The translations under genes were made by a program, and so were the position numbers. The notes under the pieces are model-generated. The model was given only the letters and a program-made list of their open reading frames with translations. It made no database searches and was not told the origin of the DNA. From Strongyloides papillosus (Eukaryota; Nematoda; Chromadorea; Rhabditida; Strongyloididae), in contig SRSI01000050.1 in the NCBI GenBank assembly GCA_005656395.1, positions 4,712,001 to 4,776,000 on the forward strand: a stretch of DNA of 64,000 nt, read 5' to 3'. Below are positions 41,409 to 53,836 of this stretch, piece after piece (the first letter of the stretch is position 1; each line of letters opens with the position of its first letter).

Positions 41409-43235
41409 TTAAGGTAATGATATATTATTATCATCATCATGTGTGCTGTACTGAAGTACTTTTCTTATTGTTACAAATTCTTTTTCATAGGCATTATAAT
41501 GACATGATATAATTGTCTTGTCAATTTGGCTTTTGCCAGTTAGTTTAACAATATAATAATCTCTTGTTTCTTCCATTGAACTTTCTGAATCACGTAATTT
41601 AAATTCTCGTCCATTTTTTAGTTTAACATCAATATCAACTAAATTTCCTATTCCCATGTAAAATTTGGGGCAAGACATTAAGTGTAAATTATTTGAAGAA
41701 ACTTTAACATTTTTTTCTATAATTCTTTTAATTTTGGGGAGAAGAATAAATGTGGAACCTTTTATTTTAGTATTACTATGTGGAGGTTTCATTTCACAAG
41801 AATATAGTCCAAAAATACTTACTGGACTAAGATTTGTATTAATATGTTTAACTTCTTTAGATTCCGTCTCACCGTATGTTGTGTTTGTTATTCTCATAAG
41901 ACGATATTCATGTCTAAATTTATAAAATTCTTTGAATCTTGTATCACTATTATCACTAACTGCCTCACAGCCAACGCGAATTTTTTGATTCCTTTTGGAT
42001 ACATCTACTTTTATGTAATTTCCACCAGTTGGATAGTTTTTAAAATCTACCACTTCATTATTAATTGTAAACTTTAAAGTTGCATCAATATCCTCTACCT
42101 TACCAACACACTCTGGTTTTATTGACATTCTTTTTTCATAGTAGTCGTCTTCTATTTGGGAATTAACATAATAAGGTTCAATAGTTTTTATGTATTTCTC
42201 CTTATTAAAAGTTATAATCCTTTCTCCAGAATGAACATAATAAGATTTTGGGTTTATTCTAAGTCCCGTCATTTGATTTCCAAAATACGAAGTACCTGGT
42301 GGTGTATATATATGGACAAGTTCCAGATCTACAAAGTTTCCATCACATTTAATTTTCATATCTTCTTCAAATTGTATTTTTTTGTAATCCGTGTGACTTT
42401 TAGTTTGCCACAACTGAAGGCCCACATGAACATCTTTGAAGATTATTTGACTAATTTCTCCACAATAGACAATATCTTTAGATCCATTACTTGGGACTGC
42501 CAAAACAAGAGCATGACGATTTCTATCGTGATCTATTGGTATACCATTTTTAGTAACGTACTCATTTGGTTTAAATTTCATTATATTTGTAGGATGAATC
42601 CAAGCTGCAATTGGGCACGGAATAAGAGGAAAATGTTCGCCTTCATATTCAAATGTTTTAAATATTAGATTATCATATTGGTTATGAGTATTGATAGCAA
42701 TATAAAATGCTTGTCTGGTGGCTGATTTTTCTAAGACATGATCTGCTTCCATATAATTATCCATAATATAAAGTCCCAATTCACACGTCCATAGCGAACA
42801 TCTTGTTGGGCGGTCGTAATATTCATTAAATTCTTCTTTATTAGGATCTCCCTGAGGATAATACATATATTTGTCATTAAGATTGCAAATCATCATCCAA
42901 AATTTTTCTTTTCCCCAGAAACCTTTTGTTAAATCATTTCCATTAACATATGCGACAGTAACGGTATTAAAGCCTAATTTTTCTTTTAAATAATCATTGA
43001 GGATAGGATACTGATTATGATCATTCTTATTTAATGTCATTCCACCAAAATGACTACCATGATGCATTGTATCCTCCTTATAGTTGTAGTGTCCAAATTC
43101 TATATATGCATGATTATACAAACCGTATCTGTAGGAACATTTATAACGATCGTGTCTTGCTTCCCTGCATAGTGCTACATTAAAGAATGCTATTGAATAT
43201 AAAATAATTACAAAACTTCTAAATGTTATATTCAT
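41409..43235 (-). CDS. Secreted 608-residue protein of unknown family
   Basis: A single long frame with a clear signal peptide (residues 1-23, ending FNVALC-R) and no further membrane segment. The body is rich in Tyr, Asn, Lys and His. Cysteines are spread through the chain in a pattern that suggests several disulfide-bonded domains (for example SLWTCELGLY, IPCPIAAWIHP, IVYCGEIS, FGLYSCEMKPP, LMSCPKFY, IISCHYNAY). Spacing in the last 250 residues hints at two immunoglobulin-like beta domains, but I cannot support it. No catalytic motif is recognised. Codon use matches the other intact genes. Upstream and downstream are clean A+T-rich spacers, so it is probably a stand-alone secreted protein, perhaps lineage-specific. 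Confidence 0.7.
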   Translation of the reverse strand: MNITFRSFVIILYSIAFFNVALCREARHDRYKCSYRYGLYNHAYIEFGHYNYKEDTMHHGSHFGGMTLNKNDHNQYPILNDYLKEKLGFNTVTVAYVNGNDLTKGFWGKEKFWMMICNLNDKYMYYPQGDPNKEEFNEYYDRPTRCSLWTCELGLYIMDNYMEADHVLEKSATRQAFYIAINTHNQYDNLIFKTFEYEGEHFPLIPCPIAAWIHPTNIMKFKPNEYVTKNGIPIDHDRNRHALVLAVPSNGSKDIVYCGEISQIIFKDVHVGLQLWQTKSHTDYKKIQFEEDMKIKCDGNFVDLELVHIYTPPGTSYFGNQMTGLRINPKSYYVHSGERIITFNKEKYIKTIEPYYVNSQIEDDYYEKRMSIKPECVGKVEDIDATLKFTINNEVVDFKNYPTGGNYIKVDVSKRNQKIRVGCEAVSDNSDTRFKEFYKFRHEYRLMRITNTTYGETESKEVKHINTNLSPVSIFGLYSCEMKPPHSNTKIKGSTFILLPKIKRIIEKNVKVSSNNLHLMSCPKFYMGIGNLVDIDVKLKNGREFKLRDSESSMEETRDYYIVKLTGKSQIDKTIISCHYNAYEKEFVTIRKVLQYSTHDDDNNISLP

Positions 43236-43746
43236 TTTGACATTTATTAATTAATATAATTATAATTTTCTTCTCGTTACATCATCGTTTATAAATTAAG
43301 AAAAATTTTAAATTTATTACTCTATATTAAAATTAATTTATAAATTTGCTTTTTCCATTATGATGCTGTAGGGAAATTATCAATATTAAGAATAATTTAT
43401 TAAATTTTAATATAGTTTCATTTTAATCATCAAATTTCAAAATCACGATGAGTAAATAAAAAATTTAATCTGATAAGTGCCCTTTACTTGATGTATATTA
43501 ATTAAAAAGGAAAGATAACTTCTAACGGGAATTTAATAAGGCCATTCTTAAAGAATATTAAAGTTAAATTATACATTAAATTATGTTTATTATCATTTTT
43601 TGACATAAAACAATAAAATATTTCTGACAATAATAATAAAATGCATAATAGCAAAATAAAATCAATGTATTCTGTAGTTTATTACTTGATAAGGAACAAA
43701 TAATTCCATTGTATGTGAATTCCAAGTAAAAATGTATACCAATTAA
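43236..43746. other. A+T-rich spacer
   Basis: No supported feature. It includes the presumed promoter of the secreted orphan (minus strand) and the 3' end of the micropeptide gene. Confidence 0.4.
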
Positions 43747-43890
43747 TTATGTAAACATTTGAACACTATCAACTTTCAAATTTTCATCATCTTCCTCCTC
43801 AACTTTGTTCTTAAAAAATTGTAAAGCTCCAATTGATATACCGATAATGATGATAATTATAACAATTGTTATAATTGTAATAGTATTCAT
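43747..43890 (-). CDS. 47-residue single-pass membrane micropeptide
   Basis: A short frame from ATG (43888-43890) to TAA (43747-43749). Residues 3-21 are an almost pure Ile/Val/Thr helix (TIITIVIIIIIIGISIGAL), then FFKNK, then an acidic tail (EEEDDENLKVDSVQMFT). The layout of hydrophobic helix, positive stop-transfer, then acidic cytosolic tail is that of small membrane regulators. Frame shape and composition argue against chance, although Ile-rich runs arise easily in A+T-rich DNA. It lies on the same strand and downstream of the Thr-rich membrane protein gene (44671-46969), with a 780-bp gap. Alternatively it could be a last exon of an unrecognised gene. No family is recognised. Confidence 0.45.
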   Translation of the reverse strand: MNTITIITIVIIIIIIGISIGALQFFKNKVEEEDDENLKVDSVQMFT

Positions 43891-44670
43891 AGTGAAATAG
43901 AAAATATTTTGTTCAGTAATATTTTAAAATTTTTAAATAAATAAAGTGATGTGATATGAAAATAGTTTTAGTTAAACTAATTTTTTTTAATTGCTAATTG
44001 CAATTTATTTGTGATAAATGAAAATAAAAAATCAATAGCAAATTTTTATAATAGTTGAAATATTTTTAACAGTTTTATGAATGTTTACAATGTCATTGTG
44101 CAATTGTATATCACAAGCCTATGAAACACTTTTTTATTTTAAAGTAGATACATTTTTTAGTTTATCATACATTCATACAATAGTTAAAGGATGTACTGTT
44201 GAGATAAAAAAATTGTTACAACGTTTGTTTGTCAATGACACATGGTGAAATACTTTACATAAAATATGTTCTATATATTCCCAGTCTTAAGATTCTTTAG
44301 ATTTGTCCTTCTCCTGGCATTTAAAAGAGAAAGTGCAATAATTAAGAAACAAAATACCATCATAAACTTTTAAATATACAAATCATTAAAATAAATTAAC
44401 AAAAAGTGTAAACTTTATTGATAAATACTTTTTGTTAATAACAAAGATAATTCTTTTTTAATACGAAAATATGGCAGCTAAGTTTTTACATATATAAAAA
44501 TATTAAAATTATATAATTTTTATATAAAAAGAGATCTTCTGCCTCTGTTAGTTATGATGATAACGATAACACAATTATCTTCATTCCAGCTTTACATAAT
44601 CTATTTTAAAAAATGAAAAACATATAAAATCAGGTTGGAATTCTTAATAAAACTTTAAATTGAATAATCT
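43891..44670. other. Spacer between micropeptide and Thr-rich membrane protein gene
   Basis: A+T-rich; nothing else supported. Confidence 0.4.
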
Positions 44671-46969
44671 CTATCTTCTTTTCTCAATCTCATTTTTTGA
44701 TACTGCATCTACTGGACCAAAACCAACTCTTAAATGAAAGTAATTAATTGATAATTAAGAAAAAACTTACAAATTAACATCTTTATCTTTAGGTATTGAT
44801 GATACACTCACACGAGAATTGTCATGATATCTATAATCATTTACATGGTCCATATTGACACCTTCTTCAATTTTCGATAAAGTTGATGATGTCTGTGAAT
44901 TCGTAAATCTCAACATTCCATTTTCTTTTCTTTTTTTACACTAAAAACAAAATAAGCAATTAAATAAAAACAAAAATATAGAATACCACCAAACACAAAA
45001 TAATGTCACAATATCAAAATATCTAAGTTCTTACTTTAAGAAAATCATAAATATCTAAGAAAAAGCCGATTATATTATTTTTAATTCTTATTATGTGTAA
45101 GAAGGTATCTATATCGATGGTGCTTACAGTAATGTATATTAGGAGGATAATAAATATAATGAAAATTATTGATGATATGATGATAATTGGTATGATATAA
45201 TCAGATATAGGAGTAGAAAATAGGAAACCTGCAAAGGTTAAATTATCTTCGTTAGTTTTATTTGCAGTTTCACTTTGGAGATTCTTCATTATTTCGATGG
45301 CAATATTTTCTGGGGTTATTGTTGTGGGAGAGGTTTCATTTAATGAGACTGTTGTTGAAATAGTAGTGGGGGGAGTAGTGGTAGTAGTTGTAGTAGAAGA
45401 GGTCGTTGTTGTAGAAGTAGAATTGGTAGTTGTAGTGGTAGATAAATCAACTCCTTCATGATTTAAAATTATTCCATCATCACCCTCATCACTCTTGTTA
45501 TTAGCTTTCTTAATATCACCTTCAACATTTTCCTTGCTTTGAATAACCTTCTCATCAAAAGTCATATTTTCTCCTTCAGGAAATTGGGTTGTTAAAAGTT
45601 CATTTATTGTCGTCATTATCTCGGCGTCAATTTTATTGGACGTTGTTATATCATCTTTACTTGATGATAAATCATTAATAATTGATGGTTCCGTTGTTTT
45701 TGAAAAATCAACTTCTTGTATGAGTGTTGTTAACATTTTATCATCAATACTTTCCTCGGTTGGTTCTAATGTTGTAGAGAGAATTTTAGGAATGATAACT
45801 GTTGATGTTAACTCAGTAAATTCGCTTGAATCAGGAAATTTAGTACTTGTTTCTTCTGCTGATGATACTGTTAAAGATGTTGATAAATGGGCAATTGTTT
45901 CACTACTTTTTTCTTGAATGTGTGGAGATATAGTAGTAGGTACATCAGAAAAGATTCCTTTATCATCATCAATAACAAAAACTTCACTATTATCTTCTTC
46001 TTTATTCAATATTGGTAGATGAGTTGTAGTTATTGATGGTCCAACAAATATTGTTGACTGTTTAACTTCCATTGAATTAGATTCACTTTCGGTTCCGTTA
46101 ATTTCCTCATTTAATAATATATTATGTATCTTGGTATTTTTTGCTTCAATAGGATCTTCTGTAGTCAATAATGTATCTGCAACATTAAAAGGTATTGTTA
46201 TGTCTTCAGCAGCTTTAATATCAACAACACTACTACTATTCATCGCCTGATCATTATTTTTGACAACAATCTTACTATTTTGATCCTCATTACTATCTTC
46301 ATCACCGATATCAAATTGAACATCATCACGCGTTGTTTTACTACTAATTTTTTCTTTTCCATCTTCATTTGAAATATCTAAAAACATATCACTTTTATCG
46401 TCACTTTCTAGATTTCTATCATTCATTATCTCTTTAGGGGATGATGTAGTGATTAAGTCTTCCTGATTATTATTAATATTTGTTGGTATTGTCTTCATCA
46501 TAAAAGCTAATCCTTCATTTACCATCTTTATTGTAGTCTCATCATTAAAAAGATCCATATCAGCAGTTGTTATTTTTTCTATCATATCTAGAGAATTAAT
46601 TTTTGTTGTTGATGATGGTAGTGTAACATCTAATGGATTTGTTGTCAAGACATCATTATTTTTTTCTCGTTCATTTGGTTGTTGGGTTGCTTTGTTAAAT
46701 GGATCTTCCTCTGATGCCTCTAATGACATTTCACTTTCTTTTGGTGATGTTTCCTTCTCCTCACCAAGTGAAAAGTCATCGTCGGTGGTTTTGGTATTTT
46801 TAGATGAATCGAATTGTGTTTCCAATGATCGTTTCTCATTTGATGATGTCAATTCCATTGAATCATCATATAAATGTGAACTTGATGATTTAACTATATC
46901 GAATCCACGATCACTAGTAACTAAGTTTAGCAAAATAACTATACAAACTATTATTGATAATAATCTCAT
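44671..46969 (-). CDS. Thr-rich (mucin-like) type I membrane protein, three exons
   Basis: Exon 1 (46969-45128) encodes a signal peptide (residues 1-19), about 500 residues rich in Ser, Thr, Asp and Glu, a poly-Thr stretch around residues 515-550, and a membrane helix ending at residue 614 (IIISSIIFIIFIILLIYIT). GTAAGC at 45127 opens an intron to an acceptor at 44942-44941. Exon 2 (44940-44771) starts in phase 0 with CKKRKENG, the expected basic stop-transfer, and continues a Ser-rich tail. A 42-bp intron (44770-44729) leads to exon 3 (44728-44671), ending KNEIEKRR. The product is 689 residues. Reading through the first donor would add an implausible second hydrophobic segment. Probably a heavily O-glycosylated surface protein; no named family. 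Confidence 0.7.
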
Positions 46970-49900
46970 ATTATAATCTACAAAAAAAAATAATTAAATT
47001 AATCAAAATGATGGGGGGAAAAATTAAGAGAAGTGAAATTTAATCATCAATTAATTAAATGAAGGATTTTTAAAAATAATAATAAAGATAACAACTATTT
47101 ATATATAATATTAATGTTAAGATGACACAAATCTTATTTTTACCATGATAAAAATGTTATACTAGTAAGAATGTTTTTCTATCTATCCAAAAACTATATA
47201 TATTGTTTTCAAACAAAAATCTAAAGAATTTGTATAGAAGAAATTCACTTCTTTACTTCATATAAACAATGATAATTTTATATATAAATATATCATTTGG
47301 AATATTACACAACAAACACTAATTGTATTTTTTTTATAATAATTTTACCAAAGAGAAAAGGTAAGATAATGATTAATAAAGGAAATATAAATGATATAAC
47401 AAATTACGTAACTTGTATTAATCATTCAAATATCATAGTATAGTAGTTATATAATAATATAGGTAGTTTATATACAACAATATTTTGTATGGACTTATCA
47501 TGAAAATACTGGGCCAGATTTGTTGGGAATTAATATAGTATAAAACTGGAAAAGTCATGATGTCATTATGATTAGATCAGTAAACATAAATATATATTTA
47601 TTTGACTGGTAGTAGTTGTAGTAAATAATTGGATTTAACAAATTGCCACTATGGGTGGATTTTTGTTTTACATATGATTAAATGATAGAGAAAAGAACGC
47701 CTCTAAATCTTAGGAAGAAGGAATACAGAACTATATAATATTAAATAATAATATGATATATGTATTAACGAAAGTAAATGAGTATATTTATGTAAAAGCT
47801 AATTATTTGTTAATGTCACAATCACAACACATGAAACATTTGATAATAACAGTTTAAGATTAAATTTTCCTTTCCAAAACAAATTAGTTATTAAATGACC
47901 ACCAAAATAGGGGGAAGAGATTAATATAACTGAGGAAGGAAATATTTTGAAAAGTTGCTATTATTTTAAACAAAAATAATTCAAACTTTAACTTTAAATG
48001 TATATATAAAATAGGAAAAATAATAATGTTAAGTTCTTGTATAAATATCACTTTTTGAATTCTAAATATATACAAAACTTTTCCCCACCCCTCTGTCTTT
48101 TTAGTTGGCATTTCAAAATACTATAAACATTTTTTTTCCTCTACCAATAACAAATAAATTAATCACTTCTCATTAATATTACTTTTTTTGAAAATAATTT
48201 TATATAAACCTATCAATTCACGTTTTTTTAAATTTATCCCATGAAAAATATAACTATTTCCCCATGGTATAATTTAATATAACTCGAACAATTAAAATTA
48301 ATTTTACAATAAAAAGGATAATTAAAAAGTTTTCAAAATAAAAACATATATACACAAATTCAATTCCAATAAATATAAAATACTTTTAAAATATGGAAAG
48401 GTATATAAAAATATGTTTTTTTTTATTAAAAAAACTGTTAAAAATGTGGATTAGAAGATAAAATTTTATTTATTATACCAGAAAGTTGATTTCATAAAAT
48501 CTAAACAACAAGTTCAAAAATATTATATATATATTCTTTGCCTCCTTCGAAATTTTTTAATATTGTTATTATAGTAAGAAAAAAAATCACATCTCTTTTT
48601 ATTTTTGATAAATGGTATACAAACTATTCATAGATTTTTTTTTGATAAAAAAAATATGCATAGATAATATTATTTCTTTTTAATATATACTTTCATAAAA
48701 AATAAACACATATCATACATCTCCTTATATCTTCTGGTCACTTCAAAAAGCTTACTAATCCAAATATGTATACAAAAATAATGATATGACAGATATCAGG
48801 TAGATAATTTTCATGATGGATCATCATTATTATTATTAGATTAAAAAGTATATCAAAACATATGACGCTAAGATGGTAAATGAGATATAAATATTATGGA
48901 AGATTATTTACACATTTTTTCATTGCTTAATAGATATTTAAGTAATTCATCCCATTATATCTATAATTTATATCTTTAAATAAGTTGCCCTATACTAAAA
49001 AGTGGTGACTTTGGTATTTTTATAATAAAAAGACATATAAACAATTATTTAAAAGTTTTCACTCATTTTAATGCATGAATGCAGATGTATCTTGATACAT
49101 TAATAAATTAAGAGCGAGAGAGTGATAAAATATAATGGAAAGTTAACTTTTCCTGCATTTGGTTGGAAATATTCCAATAGTGGTAAATATTAAAAAAGTG
49201 CTTACAAACATTATCACTTATTATTTATTATTTTGAAAATAAATTATCCTTAAAATGTTATGATTGTTGTTTGATTAAAAAATATTTAATAACATATTCC
49301 TTAATTGGAACTTACATTCGTTTTTTATTACTAATGTGTTTCTCTTGTTTTCAGTACAACAATACACGTATTTTCATTTGAAAATTAATGTACATTTCAT
49401 TAAAATATATGTGAATGTATTAATCAAAACTAGAAAGCAAGGTAAATATGGGAGATAAAAAAAAGTTATTTTATTAATAATGGTATCTTTTATTTTTAAA
49501 ACATTGTGATAATGTATTGTAATTTACTTCAAATCATATATTTAAATCAAAAAAAGTAGATAAAAAGTAATCCAGATTTGCCCACCAATCAAAAGTTCCT
49601 TCTGGGATTTGTCCTTTTCACATACATACATGTGATAAAAATAATCAGTATATAATTAAAGTGATCTTTTCTATAAAAACAACTAATCTTGTTACCATTA
49701 ACAACCTCTTAAGGATCATTCAAAATAATAAGAGAAGGAAATAATATTTCGTAATAAATGACTAATCTTAGTCTAATGAAGTGCCTTCATATGCTTCTTA
49801 TTTTTAATAACTCAAATGCCCTAATCTTCTCAATCCACATTGTATCTCTTTATGTTTTCATGTGTATTTTAAGATGTAATAAAAGAATAATCTTTAGAGT

Positions 49901-51156
49901 ATGTCATGTCAAGGAGGTTATAGTATGATTTGAAAGTATATATAAAGATAATAGGATTATCTATATTTATTAATATAGAAACATAGCAAAAAGCCGGCTG
50001 GTTGGAAGATTTTTATAAACAAATGGTTTTATCATTAATATGAATAGAGATAAAAATAAACAGGATAAAATATTTAGAAATAAATTATGAATTTTTAATA
50101 ATTTCTTTTTTGATTAATAATAAATGATTAAAATGAATTTTTATGTGGAAATATAGTTTAATCTCCCTCCATATGGTAACATAAATGATTCATACATTTT
50201 ACTTTATATAATAGCATTAATAATACAAAATCAAAGTTTAATACCAAAAAAAAAAGACAATACTTTCCTTATTTATAATATCAAAATACAATAAGTTTAT
50301 TTTATGATATTAAAACACTTTGCCTACACAATATTTCATAAATAATATATATGTAAATGTAATGTAGTAATAACTCTATCAAAAATAAACTACTTTGAGA
50401 TATACAATTTAAAGTATAACATTAATGGTAAATCACTCCAATTTATTACATTTATCATTCATTTAAACTATTAATATCTAAAAAAATATTTGATCACTGT
50501 TAGAATTCAATTTTACGACATGATCCACAATTATTATTATTATATAATATTAATAGCTATAAAACCCCATAATTTTAAGTGTATATATTTGAAAACATTT
50601 TTAATGTGAAATATATTTATTATAAAGCAATAACAATTTAACTATCCTCTTAGCATAATAGCAATAAACAAAAAAGGCAAAAGAAAAAGTTGGCTGAGGA
50701 AAACACTTTTATTTAAAAGTTTCTCTATCAGTATAACACTAATAGTACGAAATAATAAGTTATTATTATTAGATTAACAACTATATAAGTTGAAAATATC
50801 ACTAAAGAATAATCTTAATAATTGCTACCAGCTAAATTAAAACTTCTAGAAATTATTAAGTCCACACAAACTTAAAATAAACTTACACAATAGATCGAGA
50901 GAAAAAAAATAAAGAAGAATAATGAATTTATTCTTTGAATAAATAATAAATTACTTTACATTAATTATCTTAATGAAAAAGTTATATTTTCGAATTTCAT
51001 AATTAACCAACCGCGAAACATTATTCATTAATTTTTAATTATTAATACATTTATAACAAAAAGTCAAAAGGGGATAGAAAATATTTTATTCAAAACAATA
51101 CATTAATAAACAAACAACAACCTATAGAAGTTTAATTAAATTTTTACTACAACAAA
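46970..51156. other. 4.2 kb intergenic region
   Basis: No convincing gene, element or RNA. One small minus-strand frame (47884-48111) is A/T translation. The stretch is free of the repeats seen left of 39 kb and lies upstream of the Thr-rich membrane protein gene, so it may hold its regulatory sequence. Confidence 0.45.
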
Positions 51157-53836
51157 CTACTTTTTTTTGTTCTTACTCTTAGCTTCTTTTGCAGCAGCAC
51201 TACGTTTCTTAACAATATCATTGAGAATCATTCTAACATCTCTCTCTGTTGTATTGCTTTCAAAATCAAGATTAATTATACAAAATCTCCCGTCCTTTCT
51301 CTTTAAATGGTAACCCTTTATTTTATGACCATTCTTCTCAAATTCACTAAATAATTCAGCATGCCAATGACTCTTTGTTCTTTCATAGATATCCTCATCA
51401 GTCAACTTTTCTATCTCTAACCTTGGAACAAATGCTTTAACACAATTGATATCACAAGCATTAATAAAAACATCTATCACTGTATCATTATCTATTTCTG
51501 GCCATCTTTGTCCTCTCACATCTTTACTTTTGTCCCATTTATTTTGATTTAGTGCTGGGACTTGACTTAAGGCACTCCATAACTCTTGACTTGTGTGTGG
51601 AGCAAATACTTGGAGCATTATAACTATTGAGTATAAACAACGTTCAAATTCTGGACTGTACTCAATGTATTTTGGGTCCACTTTCTTTAAAGTGTTTATC
51701 AAAGCAATTATCTTTGCTAAGGCAGTGTTGAGGAGGTGTAAATCTTCTAGAGATATGGTTGCATTCCTGATATGGTAATTATATATGTCTTTGAGTTCCT
51801 TCTCTTTTTTCTTATCAACTTTTTCAATATCAAATAAAGTACCGTTTTTCCGAGCCTCTATGTAAGAATTGACTAGGGACGCGATACGATCAAGCCATCT
51901 TTTGATTCCTTTGGCATCTTCGACATCCCAGTTAATAGGACTCTTCGGTGCTGCAGCAACTAGCAATTGAAGTCTTGTCAAATCAATACCATAATTATCA
52001 AGAACATCAATTGGATCTGTTCCATTGTGCTTACTCTTAGACATCTTCTCAAAAACATTCTCCAATTCGGCATTAGATGATTTATCGTAAAACTTTCCAT
52101 CTCTAGTTATGACATTCTCTTTTCTGATATATTCTCCATTTTTTGGATTGATAAAAGTTCTTCCTCTAACAATACCTTGTGGTACAAGATTTCTAAAAGG
52201 TTCTTCACAACTAATGACTCCAATATCCTTCAAAAAGTATGAAATAAATCTTGCGAAAAACATGTGTACTGCGGCATGTTCTATACCACCAACATAAACA
52301 TCAACGGGCATACTTTTAACTGTCTTATCATATGCCACAGGAAAATAGTCATTTTTGACATCAAGGAATCTCAAGTAGTACCAACTACTATCAAAGAAGG
52401 TATCTAAAGTATCATTCTCAAACACCCATCTCCGACCATCAATTGTTTCTTCTATGCCTCGGTCAGCACCAGTTACAGGCAAACTTTCATAAGGTACTCT
52501 TTTAATATCTTTTTCATTCTCCCTCGATAAGAACATAGGAATTGGCGTACCCCATTTTCTTTGTCTTGAAACAACCCAATCTTGCAACTTTCTTGACGTT
52601 ATATAACCACCATACCCACCAAAAGCAGCTATTTCCTGAATGTCAACTAGAGGTAAATTTCTTACACGAACTGGAGGAAGTGGTAAATTTAATATTTGAC
52701 TTATTTCTTTGTCCTCCTTTGATAACATTTCCCCTCCAAGACGCGCATTAAGAAACATCTCCTTACTGCCAATCTCCACTCCATCAATATTCTCCACAAT
52801 TATTCGTAATTCCTTACCGGTAATAACGTTCATTGTTTTTACACCATTCAGAATGTAGTATTTGTCATTAGTTTCTTTACCATAATCTTTAACCAATTGA
52901 TGATTCTTTCCGATGACTATGAATTGCCCTTTCTCGATGTCATATGGATTTTTAATTCTCAAGTCTAATGTCTCATCTAATACCACGTCGTTTTCATCTC
53001 TTAGAGGTAGATTGAATTTGTACACATCACATATGCCTATCCAATTCGATTGAATGTCAGCAACATCCTTCCAGTCTTCCCTTATTAATTCTAGGCCATC
53101 CTTCAATCTCTAAAGAAAAAAAGTGAAAGTTTAAAAATAAATAAGTAAAAGCTACCTTAGCATATTTTGTTGTTTCAACAATCCATTGTCTTAATTTCTT
53201 CTTCTCAGCAATAGCACCACTCCTCCAGCTTCTACCTTCACTATCAATTTGTTCAGCAGCCAAAACAGTTTTATCAATTGGATCCCAGTTAACTTCACTA
53301 ACAGCTCTCTTAACCAATCCTTTCTCAGAAAGTTTCAAAAATATCCATTGAGTCCATTTGTAGAAGGAGGGATCGCAGGTGAATATCTCTCTATCCCAGT
53401 CGAAGATTATTCCTGTTTTCTGTAGTTGTCCTCTCATGAAATCGATGTTATCATAGGTCCATTTTGAAGGATCGACACCTCTTTCAATCGCAGCATTCTC
53501 AGCAGGTAATCCAAATGCATCCCAACCCATTGGATGTATGATAGAATATCCCTGTAGCGAATAATAACGGGCCAGGACATCGGAGATTGTGTATACTCTC
53601 ATGTGTCCCATGTGTAGAGCTCCAGATGGATATGGAAACATTGACAAAACATACTTCGTTGGAGCAAAAGGGTCTGTAGGTTTGATTCTTGTTTCTGATA
53701 TGGTCTTCCAGTGATTTTCGAGATTTTTCAAGTTTGCTGATAACTCATTTGGTCCATTCAACGGCCATTTCAAGTAACTAGAGGTGTATCTGGAATGAAG
53801 TAGAGAGATCCTCTTAGAATTTGATAACAATAACAT
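51157..53836 (-). CDS. LARS2: Mitochondrial leucyl-tRNA synthetase, two exons
   Basis: Charges mitochondrial tRNA-Leu with leucine. Exon 1 (53836-53156) encodes the targeting-like N-terminus (residues 1-25, basic and Ser-rich) and the class I HIGH motif as HMGH (residues 75-78, in [15 protein letters not shown]). The 46-bp intron (53155-53110) joins in phase 0 to exon 2 (53109-51157). Exon 2 contains [39 protein letters not shown] (about 582-586, [14 protein letters not shown]) and an anticodon-binding region with a Lys-rich tail. Total 877 residues, in the bacterial/mitochondrial LeuRS size range. The Thr-rich TTRPDT editing peptide of CP1 is not visible, as in mitochondrial forms lacking editing. 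The gene looks fully functional. Confidence 0.92.

Noticed and set aside
41665..42668. Plus-strand frames over the 608-residue secreted protein
   Set aside because: Antisense to an intact gene with signal peptide; their residue content is that of reverse-complement reading.
45636..46976. Plus-strand Ser/Val-rich frames over the Thr-rich protein gene
   Set aside because: Antisense of Asp/Thr-rich codons; no independent evidence.
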